DNA from: Glomus cerebriforme
Taxonomy: Eukaryota > Glomeromycota > Glomeromycetes > Glomerales > Glomeraceae
Assembly (NCBI GenBank): GCA_003550305.1
Contig: QKYT01000386.1
Span: 1-25,392, forward strand
DNA: 25,392 bases
Direction of reading: 5' to 3'
The position numbers and the translations under genes are program-made. Below the pieces are notes generated by a model. That model was not told the DNA's origin, ran no database searches, and worked only from the letters and a program-made list of their open reading frames with translations. Below, piece by piece: positions 8,270-16,984 of this stretch (its first letter is position 1; each line of letters begins with the position of its first letter).

Positions 8270-10131
8270 GTTATAAATATGAGGTTACTTTAACGTAAAT
8301 CTAATTTGAGTTACTTTATTTCTTCCAAAAATTATAAAAATGTAGAAATAAAATTAAAATAAGTAACTTTCTTTCTTTGAAAGTTATATAAATAAGAAAT
8401 GGCTTCTTAATTTTCTTCGTAACGAAGAAATATTAAAAGTCACATGATTTAATTACTTAATAATAATATTATTCCCGGAAAGAAAAAACCCCCCAAAAAA
8501 ATACCTTTCGCACCATCCAATAACTAATATATAAATTATATAAAGTTTAATATAAATAAATAAATAAAAAAAATAATAAAAAAAAAAAGAAAAAAATCCG
8601 CAGAAAAAATTCCTTTAATTTAACACATATAAACCCTCAAATAAGAATGTTTTAAAATTATTTTTTTTTTTTTTTTTTATTCCAGGTTTTTTTTTGATGT
8701 TTAAAAAAATAATAAATATTTACTACTACTACACTTTATTATTCACCTACCCCACCCACCGTTTGTTTTAGCTCTTTTTTTTTTTTTTTTATCCGATGAA
8801 ATTCCCACCGTCATATCAATATAATATTACGCGAAATTTTCATTATATGTTTACCGAATTTATTTTTATTTTATTTTCGTTACGTCATTAACAAATCGTT
8901 TTTTATCTTCCCATGTATCATGTATACAAAATTTATTTATTTGTTTGATAATGTTTTTTTTTATCGTCAATTTCTATCACCTTTATTAACAAATACACAA
9001 TTGTATACAATGTATGTATATCCAATTTTTTTTTTTACCTAATATTCTTTTTAATTTCAAAAGAAAATTCCTTTATTATCTTATCGTATTTTATTATTAT
9101 TTTATTTATTATTATTTTATTTTATTTTACTTTCTTTTTAAATTAAAATTAATTATTAGGTGAGAATCTTTAAAAAAAGGTTTATTTTTAAATGAATACT
9201 TATCGATAATTAGTTTATACTTTTAAATTTTTTATCTGTGTTCTTTTTTTTTTTTTATACATAGTATAATTATTATCTTTAGCTGCGAATATTCGTAAAT
9301 TTGTATTGATTGTTTTGTTAATACTTGTTTAAACATAACGTTCAATTAATAAATGTTGCGTATTTATTCAATATTTAAAACTTTTTTTTTTTGTGCGAAA
9401 ATAAAGTCGCGTCGTTTTCCGCAATCACCGATCCTGATTCTGTGTACAATTTGTTAATTTCGTAATTATACTAATTTCAAGTTCATTCATGCTCATGATA
9501 TTAAATATTAATGGTGTTTATAGTAAATACAATCATAAATTTAAAAAGAATACAATTAAAGCAATTACGGTTCTAACTCATTAGTTTTATAATAATATAC
9601 AAGTATTGTATATATAAATGTGATTTGAAAGGTGATTGGTTGAAATGGGTAGTAAGTAGTAACCGTCCTAGATTATCACCTTTTTTCTCAATTTTCGGAT
9701 TTTTTTAAGTTATTGGTCTCTAATTTTTTTTTTTTTTTTTTAGTACTTTTTTTTTAAAAAAAAAAAATCCATAAAATCATATACTGTATATATATATACT
9801 TCAACACTATTAAATTATCCTTATTCGATGATTTGATAGTAAATTTTTTAAATTTTTTTAAATTTTTTTTATTATTATTATATTTTAGATTAAATGAAAA
9901 AGATAAAATAAAAAAGTTCTAAATTGTCTACATTAGTATAATATCTAAATAAAGTTGTCGGGAATAATACCAATAGTTAAAAAAATTCCTTTATAATATC
10001 GGAAACCTGACTTTATGAAACTAAAATACATCATTATCTATTAATCTAATCTCAGAAAAAGAATCAAAATATTTAAAACTTTTGTTGATAAAAGAAAATA
10101 TATTCATAGATAATCTTTAAAATAACAACAA
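8270..10131. other. Long non-coding stretch with scattered GC-richer patches
   Basis: No supported coding frame. Patches that stand out: CACCTACCCCACCCACCG at about 8745-8762, a C-rich run ending before TTTGTTTTAGC, and a CG-containing patch at about 9399-9445 (AAGTCGCGTCGTTTTCCGC ... CACCGATCCTGATTC). Either could be promoter or untranslated sequence of a gene I cannot delimit. The rest is T-runs and TTATT repeats. Confidence 0.4.
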
Positions 10132-10153
10132 GTACACACAATTATGTGTGTAC
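10132..10153. repeat. Perfect 9-bp stem, 4-nt loop hairpin
   Basis: GTACACACA (10132-10140), loop ATTA, TGTGTGTAC (10145-10153). The stem is perfect and the loop tight. No associated gene is visible. Confidence 0.65.
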
Positions 10154-12480
10154 ATTGAATTAAAATATTTAATTTTAGCAAATATTTTAATAAAACAGTT
10201 CACGAGAATAAATCATGGAATTGTACTGTAAATTTTTGAATTTTCTTTTTACAGAGTAAAAGAGTTTAGATTTTAAGCGTGTGTAACGTGTGTTTATATT
10301 AAAATAATTTAAGTAGATTATGATTTTTATTATTGCATTGATGAATAAGATATAAATTTTATAATCAAATAGAAATATGATTTCCATATTTTTCGTTTAT
10401 TTTTTATTTTTTATTTTTTTTGAGGAGAGCAAAACTTAGAAACTGCTTTTATAGATAAATTTTTTTCTTAAAAATAAATTAAATTAATTAAATTATAAAT
10501 TATAATGAATTATATTGGTTATATTGGCGGATGATGTAATCATATAGGTATAAATTCGTGTTTATGGCGTGATACCGATTCTAATGGATTAATGGATTCA
10601 AATATGTAATTAATAATCAAAAAAAAATTAAGGCGTATGAAGTACTGTTACGTAATTTGCAATTTGTGGTATTTAATCTCTTGGAATAATTTTTTTTCTT
10701 TTTGTTCGTTAATTTCATTATTACGTAATGAAACGCGAAATCTTTTCCGTTATTGTTATTTACTATGGAAACACAAAGAATGCTTATCACTTAAAAAAAA
10801 AATTTTTGTGTAATCGTAAAACCAGAAGATATGCATGTAAAATTTTCCCTGCATCTTCAAATCTCTTTTTATTTTTATTCCTTTTCTTTATTTTATTTTA
10901 TTTTATTTTTTTTCTTTGACATTATTATAAAATATGTGCATGCATTGGCCCCATACATAAATGGAACTATACCTTTCTTTCATTTTGCCGAATATTTTAT
11001 GAATCTTTGATAACTACTCTCTCTTTAGCAAAGATAAGTTCAATGTCAAACCTTAAATAAAAAAAATAATAATATCAATTTTATATATGGATATATGAGT
11101 TTTATCGGAATACCTTTGATTTATAAATTAAAATAATTATCCATAACTATATTAGGGATATGAGATCTTATAATTATTATTTTGAAATTATGGCGTACAG
11201 AAAATTTACACCCTTGCACATCTTTATAACAATGGTATCTAATCTAGTATTCCATTCAAGCTTTAATGATCTAGTGATCTTTTTTTTTTACGTGATATAA
11301 AGAAATTAAATTAACCAATTTTAACTAATAAAGTGAAAATTATTTGATGATCAGTGAAAATTTTCAAGGGATTCAGTTTCTTTAAATAATTTCTTTAATT
11401 AAAAATTGTCAATATTGTATGAAAAACGCCAAATTTTAAATATATTTTATTAACATTTTTCCGCATCTGGTAAATTATCAAAGGAAATTAAAAATGTTCT
11501 GCATATTACATATTTTTTTTTTTATTAAATTTGCCTGAGGCGTGTAAAAAAAAAACATTTTTTTTTTTTATTTTTTTTTTTGTGGCGTTGTTTTTCATTC
11601 ATTAATATTCATTAATTCATTCATTAATTAAATGTCATTACGTATATACGTACATTGAAAATCTTTTCTTTTTACTATTATTTATGTTTTTCTTAATTAA
11701 GGACGTTCCGTATACTATCAACGGGAATCCGCGGAATTCCTTTTCCTTGTCATTATTACGTTATGTAATTATTGTTATTAATCGTCATTTACTCCGAATC
11801 TTTGTGGCTGGTCATAATATTTACTACAAATTAAATATTGCATGTAATACATTATCTGAATTTTGTAATGTTTGTCGTTTTACACAAATTTAATTATGTA
11901 CAAATAAAAACAAAGGTTTGGGTCAAACATACTGTAATGACCAAACCAATCTTTCGTTTTTGATTTCACTTTTAATAAAGATTCTGTCATCATAATTACT
12001 CATAAATGGAAAATTCTCCACGAATTTACTATATCCGTTTTTTTTTCTCTTTTTCTTAATCCCGGTAAATAGAGGAATTATGATATTCCGAAATTAAGGT
12101 TTAATTATAAAAGGTAGATTGAATAGATTGATAAGACGAAACTTAGATTTTGGTGTAATGTTCACGTGTTTCCGTGTTTGTTTTTTTTTAAAAAAAAAAG
12201 AGATTATCAAGTTGATTATTGTTCTGGAAAAATTATTTATTGGATTCATCAAAAATATTCAAAAATATTCGTATCAAAAGACTTTTTCGTCCGTTATCGA
12301 TAATTTGAATCAGTAAATATTTATCATAATTTTTTTTTTTTTTTTTATCTTACTAACCTTATAAAGTTTGTTATGTTCTAATTTTTGTATTTAATTGGTA
12401 ATAAATGATTCATATCATCCTAAATCCCTACACCTACAAAATGCAAGGCTAAAAAAGAGGCGAATATCGCATTATCATTG
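10154..12480. other. Long stretch without a supportable gene
   Basis: Several short open frames exist (10728-10919 plus, 11684-11893 plus, 12119-12316 plus) but their composition is that of AT-rich chance frames. The 11684-11893 frame has a somewhat GC-richer start (GGACGTTCCG ... GGGAATCCGCGGAATTCC at about 11701-11740) and could overlap a real exon or untranslated region, which I cannot settle. ATTCATTAAT-type simple repeats lie at about 11598-11630. Confidence 0.4.
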
Positions 12481-12486
12481 AAAAAT

Positions 12487-12507
12487 ATACTGTATACTGT
12501 ATACTGT
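12487..12507. repeat. Heptanucleotide microsatellite (ATACTGT)3
   Basis: Three perfect tandem copies of ATACTGT plus a partial fourth (ATA). Confidence 0.7.
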
Positions 12508-12944
12508 ATATATGATGATTATCTGAATATCTGAAACCTTGGTTGGATTCGAATAATATCATATTTTAATGGGGTTAGATTTAATATAGTTAATTGGTTA
12601 AAAAATAAGAATAAGAATTGTCGCCGAGAAAGTTCATCTATAGATTAGAAAAAAATGTAGCCGAAAAAATTGCGATACCGTAAATTCTGGAATCTGGATA
12701 TAATTTATTTAATTTTTTTTTCCATTGGAAAAATATTAATATATTTTAAAACGTGAAAAAATATTTATTGTTCATTGGTTAATAATTTATGTCGATCTTG
12801 ACGAAATGATATAATTCATTTCGACCAGAATTTTCATTTTTCTCAAATCATTACTTATGTAAAAATTATACTTAACTGTTAATATTCTTTTATAAGCAAT
12901 TTTCTCTACCTACTTTGAATTTGCGAATTTTTTAAATGTTAAAT
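12508..12944. other. Spacer with one perfect hairpin
   Basis: No gene seen. CGAAATGA (12802-12809), loop TATAAT, TCATTTCG (12816-12823) is a perfect 8-bp hairpin. A GC-richer phrase TTGTCGCCGAGAAAG lies near 12618. Confidence 0.45.
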
Positions 12945-13150
12945 ATGGGGACCTCCACAGCAAAGGGGGCGATACGTCGACCAATCAGATTTAGCGATTT
13001 GATAATCACGTGACCACAGGCCTAACCTTTCAGAGAATACATTTTTTTATTTATACTTTATTAGTAAAGGGGCGCAAATTTTGGCACAAAACGTTGACCT
13101 TTTTTTCTTTTTTTGTTATAAAAACCCTTCACAATTTCATTTAAAATAAT
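12945..13150 (+). promoter_or_regulatory. Promoter-like island: CCAAT, CACGTG and TATA elements
   Basis: A sharp rise in GC (GGGGACCTCCACAGC, AAGGGGGCGATACGTCGACC) carries GACCAATCAG with a CCAAT box at 12981-12985, TCACGTGAC with a CACGTG E-box at 13007-13012, AAGGGGCGC near 13067-13075, a pyrimidine run at 13099-13114 and TATAAAAA at about 13117-13124. Order and spacing fit an RNA polymerase II promoter reading rightward, with a start expected near 13150. CACGTG is the core bound by Cbf1/Pho4-type bHLH factors in fungi (family knowledge). No plus-strand coding region follows; the 107-bp inverted-repeat element at 13184 sits just past the expected start. Confidence 0.45.
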
Positions 13151-13183
13151 ATGGAATATGGTATATATATATATATTTTTTTT

Positions 13184-13290
13184 GACAAGTTAATAAAGTT
13201 TATTATAATTAACAAAATTCTATAAAAAATACATAATTATAGTATGATAAATCATGAATATACCCTCTATATAGAAAAGCATAACTTGTC
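13184..13290 (-). mobile_element. 107-bp short inverted-terminal-repeat element (copy 2)
   Basis: Starts GACAAGTTA and ends TAACTTGTC, a perfect 9-bp terminal inverted repeat. Its reverse complement matches 3144-3251 throughout, including ATATAGAGGGTATATTCATG. It is preceded by a (TA)n and T-run. It appears to have inserted directly downstream of the promoter-like island at 12945-13150. Confidence 0.75.
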
Positions 13291-13339
13291 ATGCAAGAAG
13301 CAGATTTGTAAGGATGACACCTGTTGTTAAAGACTGTCT

Positions 13340-13841
13340 TTACACATTATTTAACTTCTTCCGACCCTGTACTGGTGATGAATCAAAATAATTAACTAGT
13401 CTATTATATAATTGATATCCTCTATCTAAATCTAAATTTAAATCCAATTTTTCATACAAAACACTATTGTACATTCCATCTATTAACTTTGATAATTTGA
13501 AAACCTTTTTAACCATAATGTCATCTAAGTTAGAACCCTTCTTAATAACCTAATGAACACTATTTCTCCATCTGGTGCTAGCATAAAGGTCACACAAAAT
13601 AGGGCTTTTGATAGGCTGATCAAATTCATCCATGGATATGTCTGTGATATAATGGTGTATCTTTTTATTATATGGCGGGACTGGTGGAAGTGAAGGAGAA
13701 GGATTAAAATCTGTGGACAGGAATGCTTCCTATTTTTTAAAGATTATATTTCTAGGTAATCAAATATAGCAGTAGAAGATCTGTATCAAAAATGTTATCA
13801 ACTTGTCCAAAATTTGTAATTAATTTTAAAAAGATTTTTAG
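13340..13841 (-). pseudogene. Decayed gene fragment, unknown family
   Basis: From 13729 down to TAA at 13340-13342 one minus frame reads about 130 codons with a single internal TAG (in RWRNSVH-stop-VIKKGSNL). Good stretches are DFNPSPSLPPVPPYNKK, YITDISMDEFDQPIKSPI, LDLNLDLDRGYQLYNRLVNY and SSPVQGRKKLNN. Upstream, the same frame gives PRNIIFKK then TAG before EAFLSTD; that TAG could be a lost Gln codon or an intron acceptor. A different frame further upstream gives NFGQVDNIFDTDLLLLYLIT, so one frameshift lies near 13765. Proline-rich then acidic and Leu/Tyr-rich composition. Not recognised. Confidence 0.6.
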
Positions 13842-13883
13842 TATTCATTTTGTATGTTTTAAGATATCTATTAAATATGTAAT

Positions 13884-13971
13884 AGTTATTCCATGAGAAT
13901 CCGTGGATATCAATGATTTTTACGACATAGCCGTAAAAATCATGATATTCTAAGGTGACCGTGGAATAACT
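13884..13971. repeat. 88-bp imperfect palindrome
   Basis: Outer arms AGTTATTCCA (13884-13893) and TGGAATAACT (13962-13971) are perfect. Inner arms ATGATTTTTACG (13913-13924) and CGTAAAAATCAT (13932-13943) are perfect across a 7-nt loop ACATAGC, and their flanks (GGATATCA, GATATTC) also pair. The 20-odd bases between inner and outer arms do not pair well. It looks like two transposon ends back to back or a small fold-back element. Confidence 0.7.
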
Positions 13972-14010
13972 GTTTTATATCACAGTTCCGTCATATACAA
14001 TAATTTTAAT

Positions 14011-14206
14011 TTGCCAGCATTTTTCTTTTCGTATAATCAATTTTTTTCTTTACATTTTTTTGCCTTTTTTTTTACATTTTTTTTCACATTATCCTTTTTT
14101 TTCTTTTACACTTTTTCGCGTCTACTTTCTTATCATATTATAATTTTTTTTCTTTCATATTATTTTTCTTTTATTTTATTCATTTTTTTTCTTTTTNACT
14201 TTAACC
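14011..14206. other. Pyrimidine-rich tract with one ambiguous base
   Basis: Almost 200 bases of T with scattered C on the plus strand (CTTTTTTTTCTTT type), containing an N at 14197. It leads into AACCATGGG at 14203-14211. The tract could be a promoter or leader, or simply low complexity. No gene within it. Confidence 0.45.
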
Positions 14207-14344
14207 ATGGGTAAAAAAAATAGAAGAATTGCTTGTGCAAATAAGCCCTTTCTAGGTTTCCAAACAGCAGCTAGTTTAATCAATAATATCAATAATGCTA
14301 TATTTTTAATAATTATTATGTTCAATATTATATTTTTATTATAA
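14207..14344 (+). CDS. Short open frame after a pyrimidine tract (doubtful)
   Basis: ATG in the context ACCATGG opens a 45-codon frame. The first half is plausible (MGKKNRRIACANKPFLGFQ, then TAASLINN) and the second half decays into Ile/Phe/Leu-rich sequence ending at TAA 14342-14344. It may be a first exon whose donor site I cannot place, the start of a decayed gene, or chance. The good start context and upstream pyrimidine tract are the only support. Confidence 0.2.
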   Translation: MGKKNRRIACANKPFLGFQTAASLINNINNAIFLIIIMFNIIFLL

Positions 14345-14378
14345 TGATTTTTAATACATAAATTAATATTATCATGTA

Positions 14379-14455
14379 ATTGGTCAATTTATCATGAAAA
14401 ATATCAATAAATTTTATGATATGATTGGTCAATTTACCATGAAAAATATCAGTAA
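14379..14455 (+). repeat. Tandem duplication, 45-bp period
   Basis: ATTGGTCAATTTATCATGAA (14379 on) recurs at 14424 as ATTGGTCAATTTACCATGAA. Both continue AAATATCA(A/G)TAAA. Two copies, one clear substitution in the first 20 bases. Confidence 0.7.
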
Positions 14456-14684
14456 AAAAAACTACGGCAATTGATTAGGAACCGTGGTATAAAAATATAA
14501 AAATTAAGTATAATTTCATTATAATTTAAGATAACTTACTATTAAAATTTAATTATAAATATATCAGATTATACATTTTTCAGTATACTTTAAGTATATT
14601 TTAACCATAAAACAAGTATGTTTTAAGAATATATATTTTTTATAAGCAATGTAATATTATTTCTGAAAATAAAACAAGAAAAAC

Positions 14685-14925
14685 TTAAGATTACTTGGTG
14701 AAACTAGGAAGTTTAGCAAATAGGTGAAATAATGAAATATAGTAATTTGATAAAACTATATTAAAGTCTTATTAAAAAATAAAACCTATTGAAACTTATT
14801 ATAAATGGCAAAACTGATAAAACTTTGTAAAACTATAATAAAATAGTAAAAATTTAGTAAAACTAAAGTATAGGATTTTAGAAGAATTTAAACAAGCAAT
14901 TTTAGAAAGACTAGAGAAAAGAAAT
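14685..14925 (+). repeat. Dispersed repeat family, copy A
   Basis: Begins CTTAAGATTACTTGGTGAAA, with key internal blocks AAACTATATTAAAGTCTTAT and ATTTTAGAAGA(A/G)TTTA. The same blocks in the same order occur inverted at 18900-19098 (copy B) and direct at 20490-20740 (copy C). In one frame all three give ..TILKSY-stop-K.. and copies A and B give (K/E)IKY(R/K)ILEEF, so it may be a decayed coding region. A strong AAAACT/AAAATTT periodicity could create such frames by chance, so coding is undecided. Confidence 0.7.
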
Positions 14926-15242
14926 TTAAATTCAAGTTTATTTATATTTTTGAAGTATCTTTATTTAGAATAAGCTATCTCCAGTAAATTTAGAATTAAA
15001 ATTCAGGTTAGGTTGAGTAATTGACTTAATCTGACCTAAGAAGGGATCATGATATTAATAACTTGACCTGAAAATTACTAAGAATAAGAAAAAAAAATAA
15101 AATTGTTAGTTAATATTTCATTAAAATAATTTTTAGTATATAAAAAGATATTATCTAAAAAATTTTTTTTTTACTAAATTTTTTATGTTCAAATAGCTAA
15201 AGAACTATTCATTTAAAAAAAGAAATTAGTATTTAAAGTCTG

Positions 15243-15304
15243 ACTAATTGTGATTGTTAAAGAAAAATTTATGCAAATTTTTTTTAGACAATCATAACTA
15301 ATTA
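15243..15304. repeat. Hairpin with 15- to 17-bp arms
   Basis: ACTAATTGTGATTGT (15243-15257) pairs with ACAATCATAACTAATTA (15288-15304) with a small mismatch or bulge; the loop is about 30 nt. About 100 bases further on, AAATTCATATGAATTT near 15410-15425 is a perfect 16-bp palindrome. Confidence 0.55.
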
Positions 15305-15671
15305 GATGCAATTGTGAAGTATAGATATTTTATTTATTTATATTATATATTTCAATAATTATTACTAATGATGATTTTTAGTGTTAGTATTTTAAAACAA
15401 AGAAAATTCATATGAATTTTTCTTAGCAGATCTGATTATATACAAATAATAAATAATAATATATACTTTAAAATATAGTAAATTTTATATTTATTAATAA
15501 ATTTATTAGTGAACTAAACCAAAGTAAACTGAAATGAATTGCTAAAATCAAACAGTTTAGTTTTAAAGAATTTAACTAATTCTCAATTTCAGTTTAGTTC
15601 TCAGTTCTAAATTAAGTTTGACTACTCATTTGCAAAATTTCTCTATTTCTAATTAGTTCTATTATTTTTTA

Positions 15672-15822
15672 TATATATATACCAAAACTATTAATTCTGT
15701 CATTTTTTTTTTAATTTTTTTTATATAAATATGCTGAAATTATTAGTTTTAGCATTTTTTTAATTTTATATATATATATATAGTATATGCTAGAACTATT
15801 AGTTTTAGCATTTTTTTTATTT
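15672..15822 (+). repeat. Three-unit tandem repeat, about 50-55 bp
   Basis: Each unit has a (TA)n run, then a core like GCTGAAATTATTAGTTTTAGC (second unit), then ATTTTTT and AATTTT. The cores of units two and three are nearly self-complementary (GCTGAAA...TTTTAGC, GCTAGAA...TTTTAGC). Unit one (CAAAACTATTAATTCTGTCA) is the most diverged. Confidence 0.6.
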
Positions 15823-15910
15823 ATTTGATTTAAAGGTTAGATTAGGTATTCAGCTAATACTAATTTGATTTAAGGTTAAGTTATAAATTTAATGATCTAA
15901 CCTGAATTTT

Positions 15911-16443
15911 TTAGGTTAACCTATCAGATCACCTGATCTATCAGATCAGATTTGAAATTCTACTCAAAATATCTAAATATAAGCAAAGAGAACTTGAATA
16001 TATTTTATAAAAAAGAAGCTAAAAATAACAAAAAATTTAAGCAAATATGAGACATATAATAGATTTATAAAAAATAGTTTACTTTTAGTAACTAATTTAT
16101 TATAATATATTAGTAATTTCTTATATAATTTTTTAAGCTCTGCTTTAAACTTAAGAGTGATATATAAACTTTTTTCAAACTCCTTATTATAATTTACTTT
16201 TTTTTAATATATTATTTTTATTTAAATCTTGCAAAATGCAGTTTAGAATTGTAGAATTCTTATATTAAGATATAATAATGGTTGTACAGTTTACTTTAAG
16301 TTTATTTTTAATCTTATACATATTAATTAAAATAAAAAATTCTTTACCATCATATATAAGTTTTAGTTTCTACTTTGATATAAGTAAATCATAATTATAT
16401 TTAAAAAGTATATTCAGTATACAGGTTTAAGTAGTCATTATCA
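15911..16443. other. AT-rich stretch, no gene
   Basis: TATCAGATCACCTGATCTAT at about 15930-15949 is a dense cluster of GATC-containing inverted phrases. The rest is unremarkable A/T-rich sequence. Confidence 0.4.
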
Positions 16444-16533
16444 CACAATTTACTACAATTAACCAGGAAAATTTTGGTAAATTGTGGTTTTTTTTGTTGA
16501 ATTTAGTGAAAATGAAGAATTTTACATTTTCAC
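16444..16533. repeat. Two adjacent perfect hairpins
   Basis: CACAATTTAC (16444-16453) pairs with GTAAATTGTG (16477-16486). GTGAAAATG (16506-16514) pairs with CATTTTCAC (16525-16533). Both stems are perfect. They stand some 160 bases before the AAATCTGCGCA element. Confidence 0.55.
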
Positions 16534-16689
16534 AAAAAAAGCTAAATGGTGTCGTTTTTCTAAAATTAACCAAAATTAATAATATAAATATTGCGAAATG
16601 ATATGAAAATGGTGATAGAATTTAACAAAATTACCTTAAAATTAGCAAGAATTTAATGAAATTACTTCAAAATTCATCAGCAAATTTTT

Positions 16690-16770
16690 AATCTGCGAAG
16701 TTCTGTGATCTAAAATCTGCGCAAATTTCCAAAAAGCCAAAAATCTGCGCAGAAATTTTATCATTAATTT
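16690..16770 (+). repeat. AAATCTGCGCA element, copy 1
   Basis: The phrase AAAATCTGCGCAAATTTCC, a short spacer, then AAAAATCTGCGCAGAAATTT. It aligns directly with 23962-24012 (AAAATCTGTGCAGATCTCC, spacer, AAAAATCTGTACAAAAATTT), including the spacer CCAAAAAGCC against CCAAGAAACC. TCTGCGCAGA is a 10-bp palindrome. CG in this copy corresponds to TG or TA in the other, as expected of CpG decay. Confidence 0.65.
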
Positions 16771-16920
16771 GTGAAATATTTCAGTTATACATTTACTTTT
16801 CAGTTGTATAATGTAATTTATACTTTATTAATTTTATTAATTACAGTCAAATATATTTACAAATTAAAAACTAATTTACTTATTATTAAATACAAAAAAA
16901 ACTAAGTTTCTATTCTTTAC

Positions 16921-16974
16921 ATGTTGTTAATGGTTTGGATATAGTTCCAGTTGGTTCGATTCCAACAAACAACT
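16921..16974 (+). other. tRNA-like T-arm / B-box relic
   Basis: GTTGGTTCGATTCCAAC (16950-16966) is a perfect T-arm: 5-bp stem, loop TTCGATT, matching the RNA polymerase III B-box GGTTCGATTCC. It is followed by AAACAAC (16967-16973), which can pair with GTTGTTA at 16923-16929 as a defective acceptor stem. Only about 20 bases lie between, too few for D and anticodon arms, so this is not a functional tRNA. It may be a deleted tRNA or the head of a tRNA-derived SINE lying just ahead of the 110-bp array. Confidence 0.35.
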
Positions 16975-16984
16975 AAGATATTTT

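Larger units (their letters stand above)
14998..15910. mobile_element. Possible 0.9-kb element with AAAATTCAGGTTAG inverted ends
   Basis: AAAATTCAGGTTAG at 14998-15011 is matched by its perfect 14-bp reverse complement CTAACCTGAATTTT at 15897-15910, with looser pairing inward. Related AGGTTA/GACCT phrases occur at both ends (15030-15075, 15832-15880). The interior is non-coding and holds a hairpin at 15243-15304 and a three-unit tandem repeat at 15672-15822. No clear target duplication seen. A non-autonomous DNA transposon is the likeliest reading, but repeated AGGTTA simple sequence is the alternative. Confidence 0.4.

Noticed and set aside
11684..11893. 69-codon plus frame as a small gene
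   Set aside because: Only its first 60 bases are GC-richer; there is no recognisable domain, no clear start context, and the rest is chance-like. Left as unresolved spacer.
3144..13290. Single 10-kb transposon with 108-bp terminal inverted repeats
   Set aside because: The two 108-bp copies are inverted and could be ends of one element, but each is bounded by its own 9-bp inverted repeat and the enclosed DNA holds unrelated remnants, so two separate short insertions are simpler.
16921..16974. Functional tRNA gene
   Set aside because: The T-arm is perfect, but there is no room for D and anticodon arms and the acceptor stem has a mismatch.
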